From NCBI RefSeq assembly GCF_014192575.1, contig NZ_JACHYC010000010.1, positions 1 to 64,000 of the forward strand: 64,000 bases of DNA. Reading direction: 5' to 3'. The translations under genes were made by a program, and so were the position numbers. Within the stretch, counting starts at the first letter, position 1. Every line of letters starts with the position of its first letter. This DNA is from Variovorax sp. Sphag1AA. GTDB taxonomy: Bacteria > Pseudomonadota > Gammaproteobacteria > Burkholderiales > Burkholderiaceae_C. Below are positions 33,762 to 41,321 of this stretch, piece by piece. The notes under the pieces were generated by a model, which was not told the DNA's origin, searched no databases, and worked only from the letters and a program-made list of their open reading frames with translations.

Positions 33762-34658
33762 ATGAAAACCCCGCAGTCGCGCGCTCACTCGAAGTCTTCA
33801 CCGCCACCCGCCGCACCTTCGGCCGTGCTCGCACGGATCGAGAGCATGTGGAGTTCGCTCGGACCGGTCGGCCAGCGCATCGCGGCCTTCATCGTGCAGA
33901 ACCCGCAAGAGGTGGTGCACATGTCTGTCAGCGAAGTGGCCGAGCGCACGGGGTCGAGCGAGGGCAGCATCGTCGGGCTGTGCAAGAACCTCGGCGCGAC
34001 GGGCTTCCAGCAGATCAAGATCGCGCTCGCACAGGAACTGGTGCGGCCGGTGCAGTTCATCCACGAAGACCTCGAACCCGGCGACCCGGTCGAAACCACG
34101 GTGCGCAAGATCTTCCAGAGCAACGTGCAGACGCTCCACGACACGCAGGGCGCGCTCGATGTCAAGGCGATGGAGCAGGCCGTGCAGATCCTGCGCAAGG
34201 CCAGCCGGATCGAGATCTACGGCATCGGCAGCGCGGCCACCATTGCCGAGGATGCGCACTACCGCATGCTGCGCATCGGCCTCAATGCCAAGGTGGTGGT
34301 CGATTCCCACGTGCAGGCGATCAGCGCGTCGCTGACCGGGCCCGGCGTGGCGGTGCTCACCGTGTCGCATTCGGGCAGCACCCACGAAACGGTGACCGCC
34401 ACGCGCCTGGCCAAGGAAGCGGGCGCATCCACCATCTGCATCACCAACTTCGGCAAATCGCCGATCCAGGCGTTCTGCGATGTGCTGCTGTTCACCATGG
34501 CGCGCGAGACCAGCTTCCGCACCGAGGCCATGACCAGCCGGCTCGCGCAGCTCGCGATCATTGATGCGCTGATCGCGTGCCTGGCGCTCGCCGACTACGA
34601 GACTTCGGTGAAGACGCTACGGCAGACCTTCGACGTGCTTTCGTTGAAGAGGTATTGA
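33762..34658 (+). CDS. MurR/RpiR-family transcriptional regulator
   Basis: This 298-residue regulator has a disordered N-terminal tail, an HTH_6 domain (LGPVGQRIAAFIVQNPQEVVHMSVSEVAERTGSSEGSIVG) and a SIS sugar-phosphate-binding domain from about residue 130 (IYGIGSAATIAEDAHYRMLRIG, then LTVSHSGSTHETV). RpiR proteins sense phosphorylated sugars or related metabolites. The 3' end overlaps the convergent HAD gene by 64 bases. Two palindromes of the RpiR operator type lie upstream of that HAD gene, so this regulator probably controls it, as described separately. Confidence 0.92.
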   Translation: MKTPQSRAHSKSSPPPAAPSAVLARIESMWSSLGPVGQRIAAFIVQNPQEVVHMSVSEVAERTGSSEGSIVGLCKNLGATGFQQIKIALAQELVRPVQFIHEDLEPGDPVETTVRKIFQSNVQTLHDTQGALDVKAMEQAVQILRKASRIEIYGIGSAATIAEDAHYRMLRIGLNAKVVVDSHVQAISASLTGPGVAVLTVSHSGSTHETVTATRLAKEAGASTICITNFGKSPIQAFCDVLLFTMARETSFRTEAMTSRLAQLAIIDALIACLALADYETSVKTLRQTFDVLSLKRY

Positions 34659-35434
34659 CCACCCAGCTGATCGAGCAATTCGATCAATGTGGCCGCATGG
34701 GCTTGGGGTCGCGGGCCCACGAGCAATGCGCGCAGACCGAATGCCGCTGCGCCCCGCAGATCGGTCGCGGGGTTGTCGCCGATCACCACCGTGTTCGCGC
34801 GCGTTGCCGCAGCGCCGAGCCGACGCATGCCTTCTTCGAACAGTAGCGGCCCGGGCTTGCCGATGATCGACAACGGCGCGACGCCGCTGGCCGCCACCAG
34901 TGCCGCAAGCAGCGCACCGGTCTCCGGCACCACACTGCCGGCAGGGCCTGGATGGTTGTCGTCGGCGTTGGTCGCGATCAGGCGCGCGCCGCGCCGCAGT
35001 TCGTTGGCCATCAGCGCGAGGCGCCGGGTGCTGAAACGCGGATCCAGCGCGAGCACCACCAGGTCGGCATCGGCACGCACGAGCGTGCAACCCTGCGCGA
35101 TTGCATGGCGCCGCAAGGCATCGCTGGACGCCAGCAGGATGCGCGCATCGGCATGCGATCGCCGCAGGAACGCGATCGTGACTTCGCCCGCAAGAACGAT
35201 CTGCGCAGGGTCGACCGCGAGCCCCATTCGTGCAAGTCGTCGCGCGACGCCCGAGGCGGTGTGCGTGGAGTTGTTGGACACGATCACGCAGCGCTCCCGG
35301 TAGCGCGCGAGCAGCTCGGCCGCGCCGGGCAGGGCTTCGTCCTCGCGGATGAGCGTGCCGTCGAGGTCGAGGATCAGGTGCTGCGGTTCGTGATGGGGCC
35401 TGAAGTCGGCGGAGGGGAGATCGATGCAGGTCAT
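34595..35434 (-). CDS. HAD-IIA hydrolase (NagD/phosphoglycolate-type)
   Basis: This is a 279-residue HAD phosphatase. Motif I is LDLDGTL near residue 22, motif II VSNNST, motif III Lys in IGKPGP, and motif IV GDNPATDLRGA, with the NagD-type C2 cap between. The class hydrolyses sugar phosphates, nucleotides or phosphoglycolate. It follows two tandem operator-like dyads 27-76 bases upstream of its start and overlaps the RpiR gene 3' to 3'. A link between RpiR sensing and removal of a phosphorylated sugar or of choline/glycerol phosphate (given the nearby phospholipase C) is inference. Confidence 0.9.
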   Translation of the reverse strand: MTCIDLPSADFRPHHEPQHLILDLDGTLIREDEALPGAAELLARYRERCVIVSNNSTHTASGVARRLARMGLAVDPAQIVLAGEVTIAFLRRSHADARILLASSDALRRHAIAQGCTLVRADADLVVLALDPRFSTRRLALMANELRRGARLIATNADDNHPGPAGSVVPETGALLAALVAASGVAPLSIIGKPGPLLFEEGMRRLGAAATRANTVVIGDNPATDLRGAAAFGLRALLVGPRPQAHAATLIELLDQLGGQYLFNESTSKVCRSVFTEVS

Positions 35435-35460
35435 GGAGGAAAGAGAAGGCGGTTCATTCT

Positions 35461-35510
35461 ATTGAGTTTGTCTCAATTAAATTCAATCAACAGAATGAAC
35501 TTGTTTCATT
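35461..35510. promoter_or_regulatory. two RpiR-type palindromic operators
   Basis: ATTGAG-N5-CTCAAT at 35461-35477 and AATGAA-N5-TTCATT at 35494-35510 are each perfect six-base inverted repeats with a five-base spacer, with centres 33 bases apart. Both follow the form WTGAR-N5-YTCAW seen in several RpiR-regulated promoters. A further TTCATT half-site is at 35453-35458. They lie between the start of the leftward HAD gene and the rightward lipoprotein/phospholipase genes, so they could regulate either or both. The RpiR gene itself is nearby. Confidence 0.6.
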
Positions 35511-35669
35511 TGCCTGTCATGAGCGCTTCCTAGAGTTCTCGCATCGGCTCGCTGCCGTTCTTCCCCAGCTCGTTCATTCCATGCCTTGCGGAGCAGTCCT
35601 GCCGCAGGGCAGGGGGTTGCACGCGCCGTTCATTTGTCATCTCTCACCGACCGCAAAGGAAAGCTCCCC

Positions 35670-35855
35670 ATGAACCTCGTCTTTTCACTGCGTGGCCTCG
35701 CGGCCGCTTTCATCCTCGTCACCCTGGCCGCCTGTGGCGGCGGCAGCGGCAACTCGGGCGTGGGCGTTACCACGCCATCAACGCCCGGCACGCAGACCCC
35801 GACATCGTCCACGCCGCAGACGCCGGCCGCCCCGGTGCTGAGCTGTGCGCCCTGA
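35670..35855 (+). CDS. small lipoprotein
   Basis: The protein is 61 residues from the ATG at 35670. A hydrophobic signal (LRGLAAAFILVTLAAC) ends in a lipobox; the mature part is Gly/Ser/Thr/Pro-rich (GGGSGNSGVGVTTPSTP then repeats of TPQTP), a low-complexity tether, ending with a Cys. It is probably an outer-membrane-anchored small lipoprotein. It lies 60 bases ahead of the phospholipase C gene and may be cotranscribed. No family is recognised. Confidence 0.6.
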   Translation: MNLVFSLRGLAAAFILVTLAACGGGSGNSGVGVTTPSTPGTQTPTSSTPQTPAAPVLSCAP

Positions 35856-35915
35856 GCGCAGAGCAGGACGCTCCGAACGCCTCGCCATTCCTTCCAATTC
35901 AAGCGATAGAAAACC

Positions 35916-38168
35916 ATGACGAACTCACTTCCCCGCCGCGACTTCCTGCGCAAATCCGCCGGCACCATCGGTGCTGCCTCTGCGCTGAGCATGCTTCCGC
36001 CGGTGATCCGGCGCGCGCTTGCGGCCGATGCCGCGGTCGAGACAGGCACCATCAAGGACATCAAGCACATCGTGATCCTGATGCAGGAGAACCGCAGCTT
36101 CGATCACTACTTCGGCACGATGCGCGGCGTACGCGGCTTCGGTGACCGCTTCCCGATTCCGCTGGCCAACGGCAAGTCGGTGTTCTTCCAGCCCAACCCC
36201 GCCGGCGGCGCGGAGATCCAGCCCTTTCGTCGCGATTCACGGATCGCCAATGCCCTGATCGGGTCCGGCACGCCGCACAACTTCCCCGACATGCAGGGCG
36301 CTTGGCAGCAGGGAAAGATGGATCGCTGGATCCAGTTCAAGAACCAGGCGACGATGGGCTACTACCTGCGCGACGACATTCCGTTCCAGTTCGCGCTGGC
36401 CGATGCCTTCACCATCTGCGACGGCTATCACTGCTCGATCCTGACCGGCACCGATCCGAACCGCATCGTGTTCTGGTCGGGCTCCAACTTCAACCCGGAA
36501 CTGCGCAAGCAGGGCATCAACAGCACGGACGCCGACGGCGAGCCCGTCAACTCGCGCTGCTGGCCGAGTCCTTCCAATTGGGTCGCGGGCCGGGCGCAGC
36601 AGGCCGACGGGTCGGGCCAGATCGATCCGAGCACGAGTGCCTACAACTACAAGTACGTCAACACCGCCTTCAAGTGGGACACGCTGCCGGACGTTCTCGA
36701 AAAGGCGGGCATCACCTGGCACATCTACCAGAACATGAACAACAACTGGACGGGCGCCATGCACGGCTGCCTCGCCTTCCAGAGCTTCCGTACCGCGCAA
36801 CCGGGTTCGTCGATCTATGAGCATGGCCTGACGGGCGGTCCCGCGACGGCCGACGGCGCGATCAATTTCCTCGCGCAGCTCAAGCAGGACGTGATGAACG
36901 GCACGCTGCCGCAGGTCTCCTGGGTGCTGCCCACGCAGGCGCTGGCCGAGCATCCCGGCAGCAGCGAAGGTGTTGCCGGTGCGGCCGACTTCATCTCGGA
37001 CGTGCTCGAAGCACTGACGTCCAATCCGGCGGTCTGGAGCAAGACGGCGCTCTTCGTGACCTTCGACGAGAACGACGGCTTCTTCGACCACCTGGCGATG
37101 CCGGCGGTGCCGTCGTATGACGCGAGTGGCGCGCTCATGGGCAAGTCCACTGTGGCGCTGGACGGTGAGTATTTCGATGCATCCGTGGGCAGCTACCTGA
37201 ACGCAGCCGACACCATCAGCGGCAAGACGCGCCCGTGGGGCCTGAGCTCGCGCGTGCCGATGTACGTGGTGTCGCCGTGGAGCAAGGGCGGCTGGGTCAA
37301 CTCGCAGGTGTTCGACCACACCTCGATGGGCCGCTTCCTGGAGCAGCGCTTCGGCATCACGGTGGACGCGATCAGCCCGTGGCATCGCGCGGTCTGCGGC
37401 GATCTCACCTCCTGCTTCGACTTCGTGAGCCCGAACGACCCGACCGTCCCCAAGCTGCCCGACATGAGCAACTTCGCCGCGATCAATGCGGCGCAGAGGC
37501 TGCTGCCGACGACGTCCGTGACCACCGCGCCCGCCACGCCGCAGCCGCTCTACCAGGAGACCGGCACGCGCCTCTCTCGCGCGCTGCCCTACGAACTGCA
37601 CACCAGCGCGCGCGTCGAGAGCAATGGCACCGTGTCGCTGATCTTCGCGAACTCCGGCAAGCAAGGCTCGGTGTTCCACGTCTACGACAAGCTGCATCTC
37701 GACCTCATCCCGCGCCGTTACACGGTGGAAGCCGCCAAGCAACTGCAGGACGCGTGGAACCCCGGCGCTACCGACAGCGGCAAGTACGAGCTGTGGGTCT
37801 ACGGCACCAACGGCTATGTCCGCACCTTCAAGGGCGACGCCATTGCATGGAACTCAGCCGACTTCAAGCCCGAGGTGCAGGTCTGCTATGAGCCGGCGAC
37901 GGGCGCGATCTACCTCAAGGTCCACAACACCGGCCGCGCGGCCGGCCGTGTGACGGTGCAGGCCAATGCATATCGCACCGACGGCCCCTGGACGCTCGAC
38001 GTGGGCGCTGGCGCCACCGGCCAGCTCAACTGGAACCTCGACGCCAGCGGCCACTGGTACGACTTCACCGTGAGCGCCGACAACTTCGAGCGCCGCTTCG
38101 CCGGCCGTGTCGAAACAGGCAAGGCCGGCGTGAGCGACCCTGCGATGGCATTGCACCTGCAGGGCTGA
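35916..38168 (+). CDS. phosphocholine-specific phospholipase C, Tat-exported
   Basis: This is a 750-residue phosphatidylcholine-type phospholipase C of the acid-phosphatase-like PlcH/PlcN family. The Tat signal reads RRDFLRKS. The catalytic N-terminal part carries QENRSFDHYFGTMRGVRGF (residues 57-75), the signature with the active-site Asn and Asp, and the segment FDENDGFFDH near residue 379. The last ~200 residues form two beta-sandwich DUF756-type domains. It hydrolyses phospholipids, releasing phosphocholine and diacylglycerol outside the cytoplasm. It is preceded by a small lipoprotein and lies downstream of RpiR-type operators, suggesting control by nutrient or phosphate status. Confidence 0.93.
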   Translation: MTNSLPRRDFLRKSAGTIGAASALSMLPPVIRRALAADAAVETGTIKDIKHIVILMQENRSFDHYFGTMRGVRGFGDRFPIPLANGKSVFFQPNPAGGAEIQPFRRDSRIANALIGSGTPHNFPDMQGAWQQGKMDRWIQFKNQATMGYYLRDDIPFQFALADAFTICDGYHCSILTGTDPNRIVFWSGSNFNPELRKQGINSTDADGEPVNSRCWPSPSNWVAGRAQQADGSGQIDPSTSAYNYKYVNTAFKWDTLPDVLEKAGITWHIYQNMNNNWTGAMHGCLAFQSFRTAQPGSSIYEHGLTGGPATADGAINFLAQLKQDVMNGTLPQVSWVLPTQALAEHPGSSEGVAGAADFISDVLEALTSNPAVWSKTALFVTFDENDGFFDHLAMPAVPSYDASGALMGKSTVALDGEYFDASVGSYLNAADTISGKTRPWGLSSRVPMYVVSPWSKGGWVNSQVFDHTSMGRFLEQRFGITVDAISPWHRAVCGDLTSCFDFVSPNDPTVPKLPDMSNFAAINAAQRLLPTTSVTTAPATPQPLYQETGTRLSRALPYELHTSARVESNGTVSLIFANSGKQGSVFHVYDKLHLDLIPRRYTVEAAKQLQDAWNPGATDSGKYELWVYGTNGYVRTFKGDAIAWNSADFKPEVQVCYEPATGAIYLKVHNTGRAAGRVTVQANAYRTDGPWTLDVGAGATGQLNWNLDASGHWYDFTVSADNFERRFAGRVETGKAGVSDPAMALHLQG

Positions 38169-38176
38169 TCGTCAAC

Positions 38177-39301
38177 TCACTGCGAAGAGCGCTTCAGGTG
38201 GTCGATCAGGCGCTTGCCTGCCGCCTGGAGCGATTCGTAGGAGCGAATCACGATCGCATGGCGCCGATGGGCCCACGGCTCATCGAGCTCGACGATCTTG
38301 AGGTTCATCGCGCTCGCATAGAGCTGCGCCATCTTCTGCGGCAGCATGCCGATGCCCAGGCCCGCCTGCACCATCGCGGCGAGCGCGTCATAGGTGTGCA
38401 CCTGCATCCGGCAGCGCCACGCCTTGTCGAGTTCCGCCGCGGCGCGCTGGATCTGCAGGTTGATCTGGCTGCCGGTGTGCAGCCCGACATAGTCGTAGTT
38501 CAGCGTCTCGGCGAACTTCACCGAAGCCTTGTCGGCCAGCGAATGGTCTTGCGGCACTGTCAGCACGAGGCGGTCCTCGCGATAGGGGATCACTTCCAGG
38601 CCGCTGACCTTGGGTCCCTCCACGATGAGCCCGATGTCGCAGGCGTTCTCCTGCACGGCGCTCAGGACGGCCGTGCTCACCTTTTCCTCCAGATGCACGT
38701 CGATGAGCGGGTGCTTCTTCAGGAAGCTCTGCAGGTCGTTCGGCAAGAACTGCGTCAACGTCGAGAGATTGGATGCGATGCGCACATGACCCGTGAGCGA
38801 TTGCGTCGCGCCGAGCTTGCCGTCGGCAAAGATCAGCGGGCGAATGCCTTCGTCGACGCGCACTGCGCTCACGCGACCGATCACCACCGAGTGGGTTCCG
38901 AAGGGCACCACGCTGTCGATGTCGCAGAAGAGATTGCTCTGCGCATCTTCGAGGTACGGCATGCCGCCGTCTTCGGTGCGCCATTCACCGACCTCGAAGC
39001 GTGCGTCGCCCTTGAGCCGGCCGCTGAAGGCGGACACCAGGTCCTCGTGCTCGGTGGTCAGCACATTCACGCAGAAGCGGCCGCGGCCCATCAAGGCGGG
39101 ATGGATGCTCGCGCTGTGGTTGACGCAGATCAGGAGCGACGGCGGGTCCATCGTCAGCGAGTTCACAGCGGTCGCCGTCATGCCGTAGCGATTGCCGTTG
39201 ACGTCGGCGGTGCTGATGATCGTCACGGTGGACGCAAGCCGGCGCATGGCGCGCTTGAACTCCGACGTCACCTGGGCGCTGTCGGCGAGAGAGGTCGTCA
39301 T
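38177..39301 (-). CDS. flavin reductase fused to LysR effector-binding domain
   Basis: This 374-residue protein is a fusion of two modules. Residues 12-164 form a flavin reductase domain (FKRAMRRLASTVTIIST, MTATAVNSLTMDPPSLLICVN, RFCVNVL, and LIFADGKLG at the end). Residues 171-370 are a LysR-type substrate-binding domain: GHVRIASNLSTLTQFLPNDL, VHLEEKVSTAV, and QAGLGIGMLP. There is no helix-turn-helix. The combination is unusual and suggests an allosterically controlled FAD/FMN reductase that senses a ligand. The gene is third in the leftward operon after an SsuE-like reductase and an LLM monooxygenase. Continuity of one frame is clear from the sequence; a split into two genes would need a stop that is absent. 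Confidence 0.9.
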   Translation of the reverse strand: MTTSLADSAQVTSEFKRAMRRLASTVTIISTADVNGNRYGMTATAVNSLTMDPPSLLICVNHSASIHPALMGRGRFCVNVLTTEHEDLVSAFSGRLKGDARFEVGEWRTEDGGMPYLEDAQSNLFCDIDSVVPFGTHSVVIGRVSAVRVDEGIRPLIFADGKLGATQSLTGHVRIASNLSTLTQFLPNDLQSFLKKHPLIDVHLEEKVSTAVLSAVQENACDIGLIVEGPKVSGLEVIPYREDRLVLTVPQDHSLADKASVKFAETLNYDYVGLHTGSQINLQIQRAAAELDKAWRCRMQVHTYDALAAMVQAGLGIGMLPQKMAQLYASAMNLKIVELDEPWAHRRHAIVIRSYESLQAAGKRLIDHLKRSSQ

Positions 39302-39341
39302 GGCGAACTCCAGAGAGGTTTGACGAATCAGCGCGACGTTC

Positions 39342-40523
39342 TCAGGCGAGCGCGGGCTGGCGGCTGGCGCTCGCGGCTGCGGGCGTTGCCGCAGGCGCCT
39401 TGCGCAGACCGGCCTGCACGAGCAGCGGCATCACCTTCTCGTTCCAGTAGGGCAGTTCCTGGTTGTAGTCGACCATGGTGATCAGCGAGCCATCGACGCC
39501 GGTCTTCGACATCTCCAGCATGCGGTCGACGATCTGCTCCGGCGTGCCGACGAGCGGGTAGCCGCCCCAGCCGGCGATGAAGTTGCGGCGGAACTTGTCC
39601 ATGTAGTCGGGCGAGTACGAGCCGCTTTCCACACCGAAGACCTTGCAGATGTTGTCGGCGGCTTCCCAGTCACCCTTCTGGTTGACGTAGTAGTCGTAGT
39701 ACTCCTTGGCCTCTTTCTCGGTGTCGCGCGCGACGGCGTAGCTGTAGGTAAAGGTGCCGATCTCACGCTTGTATTGGTCCCAGGCGAGCTTCTTCATTTC
39801 CTTGACCCAGGCGGCCGCCTTGTCGAGGCCTTCTTCCTCGATGACCGAGAAGTTGATGTCGCAGAACTTGGCGGCGAACTCACGGCCCTTGCCTGAAGAA
39901 CCGGCGCTGATGAGCACCGGGCGTGGCTTCTGGAAGGGCTTGGGGTCCGCGAAGCCCTGCTTTACCGACAGGAACTGGCCTTCGTAGTCGAACCACTGCT
40001 CGGTCCAGAGCTTCTCGACGATCTCGACCCACTCGGTGGCGTATTCGTAGCGGGTGTCGTGCTCCATCATCTTGCGGCCGAACATTTCCATCTCGGGCGT
40101 GAACCAGCCGCACACCATGTTGATGCCGAAGCGGCCCTTGGAAATGCGATCGATCGTGGTGCCCATCTTGGCCGCCACGATGGGGTGGATGGTCGGCACG
40201 TGCGACGTGGCGAACAGGAAGATCTTCTTCGTCACCGCGGCCAGCGAAGCGGCCCAGGTGTAGGTTTCCATGCAATTGCCGTTGAAGTTGCTCGGCCCGC
40301 CGAAGCCGCGCCAGCGTGCGATCGGCACCATGCACTCCCAGCCTGCGGCCTCGAGAATCTCGGCGATTTCCTTGTTCTTCTCGAAGGTCGGCTCGAAGCT
40401 CGTCTCTGCCAGCGTCATCGCGCATGCGTTCGAACAGTTCGAGCCGAAGATGCCCAGCTTGAACTTGTTGTCGTTGAACATCGGGTTGCCGGCTTCACGG
40501 AATGCGTCGAGGTTGGTGGTCAT
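39342..40523 (-). CDS. LLM-class flavin-dependent monooxygenase
   Basis: This is a 393-residue luciferase-like (two-component) monooxygenase. Landmarks are FNGNCMETYTWAASLAAVT, VPTIHPIVAAKMGTTIDRIS, GRFGINMVCGWFTPEM and RPVLISAGSSGKGREFA, typical of the group that includes SfnG, RutA-like and sulfonate or sulfone enzymes. It uses reduced flavin, which can be supplied by the two reductases in the same operon. The substrate is not determined; desulfurisation of an organosulfur compound or ring oxygenation is possible. It has a Pro/Ala-rich tail. The spacing to the neighbouring genes is about 40 bases each side. Confidence 0.9.
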   Translation of the reverse strand: MTTNLDAFREAGNPMFNDNKFKLGIFGSNCSNACAMTLAETSFEPTFEKNKEIAEILEAAGWECMVPIARWRGFGGPSNFNGNCMETYTWAASLAAVTKKIFLFATSHVPTIHPIVAAKMGTTIDRISKGRFGINMVCGWFTPEMEMFGRKMMEHDTRYEYATEWVEIVEKLWTEQWFDYEGQFLSVKQGFADPKPFQKPRPVLISAGSSGKGREFAAKFCDINFSVIEEEGLDKAAAWVKEMKKLAWDQYKREIGTFTYSYAVARDTEKEAKEYYDYYVNQKGDWEAADNICKVFGVESGSYSPDYMDKFRRNFIAGWGGYPLVGTPEQIVDRMLEMSKTGVDGSLITMVDYNQELPYWNEKVMPLLVQAGLRKAPAATPAAASASRQPALA

Positions 40524-40562
40524 GGCGTGTCTCCTTGGATGCAGGTGGATGGAAGTGCGGAT

Positions 40563-41108
40563 TCAGGAAGCGCTGCGGGCGGGCTGCAGCATTTGTGCGA
40601 GTTCGTCGACCGTGCGATCGATGCGCGCCTGGAAGGCCGGAACCAGCCGTTCGGGCGATTCGAAATCCGGCTGCAGCGCATAGAGGCCGCGCGTTGCCAC
40701 ACTGCAGTCGAAGAAGAGGAACAGGGGCCGCAGGTGGTAGTCGATCACCGAGGCGTGATGCGGGGCTGCGCCGGTCGCCGTCACGATGACCGGCTTGCGG
40801 GCCAGCGCCGTCATGTCGAACAGGTCGAACAGGTGCTTGAACAGACCGGTGTAGGCGCCCTTGTAGACGGCCGTGCCGACCACCAGTGCGTCGGCCTTCT
40901 GGATGGCGTCGAGGATCGCTTCGACCTCCGGATGCGCCTTCGCGCGCTCGCTCGTCTGGCCGAACGTCGCTCCCGCATCGATCAGGTCGAAGATGGCCGT
41001 CTGCCCGAGGCCGCGAGCGCTCGCCGTGTCCAGCACCGCCTGCACCAGGGTACGGGTGCGGGAGGGGCGGGCGAGATTGCCGCTGAAACCGACGATGCGC
41101 AACGCCAT
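40563..41108 (-). CDS. SsuE/MsuE-like NAD(P)H-dependent FMN reductase
   Basis: This is a 181-residue flavodoxin-fold reductase starting at the ATG at 41108; the frame extends to 41129 but this start leaves a clean IVGFSGNLARPSRTRTLV phosphate loop. GTAVYKGAYTGLFKHLFDLFD and KPVIVTATGAAPHHASVIDYHLRPLF are family signatures. Such reductases supply FMNH2 to LLM monooxygenases like the one encoded downstream. It is the first gene of the leftward operon, divergent from the acyl-CoA synthetase. A dyad lies 26 bases upstream. Confidence 0.9.
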   Translation of the reverse strand: MALRIVGFSGNLARPSRTRTLVQAVLDTASARGLGQTAIFDLIDAGATFGQTSERAKAHPEVEAILDAIQKADALVVGTAVYKGAYTGLFKHLFDLFDMTALARKPVIVTATGAAPHHASVIDYHLRPLFLFFDCSVATRGLYALQPDFESPERLVPAFQARIDRTVDELAQMLQPARSAS

Positions 41109-41133
41109 TCGCGTCTCCGTTGAGTCCATCGCA

Positions 41134-41147
41134 GGGAACGTTTTCCC
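41134..41147. promoter_or_regulatory. dyad near divergent promoter
   Basis: GGGAA-N4-TTCCC at 41134-41147 is a short perfect inverted repeat in the 213-base gap between the leftward FMN reductase operon and the rightward acyl-CoA synthetase gene. Its position near the reductase start suggests an operator. A second weaker pair, TCACC at 41253 and GGTGA at 41271, lies nearer the synthetase. No regulator gene is adjacent. Confidence 0.3.
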
Positions 41148-41321
41148 GATGCGACATGGAGGCGAATGCTATGGACGGGTGCGCGAAGCCTGAAGCTGAT
41201 TCTGGGCAAACCGGGCATGACGAAATTCGTGGGGGCCCCTTGCAAACATTCGTCACCTTTTGCTGGATCTGGTGAAAACTTTGTCCGCGAAGCTCTACAT
41301 GCCACGCCAACAGGAGAGACC

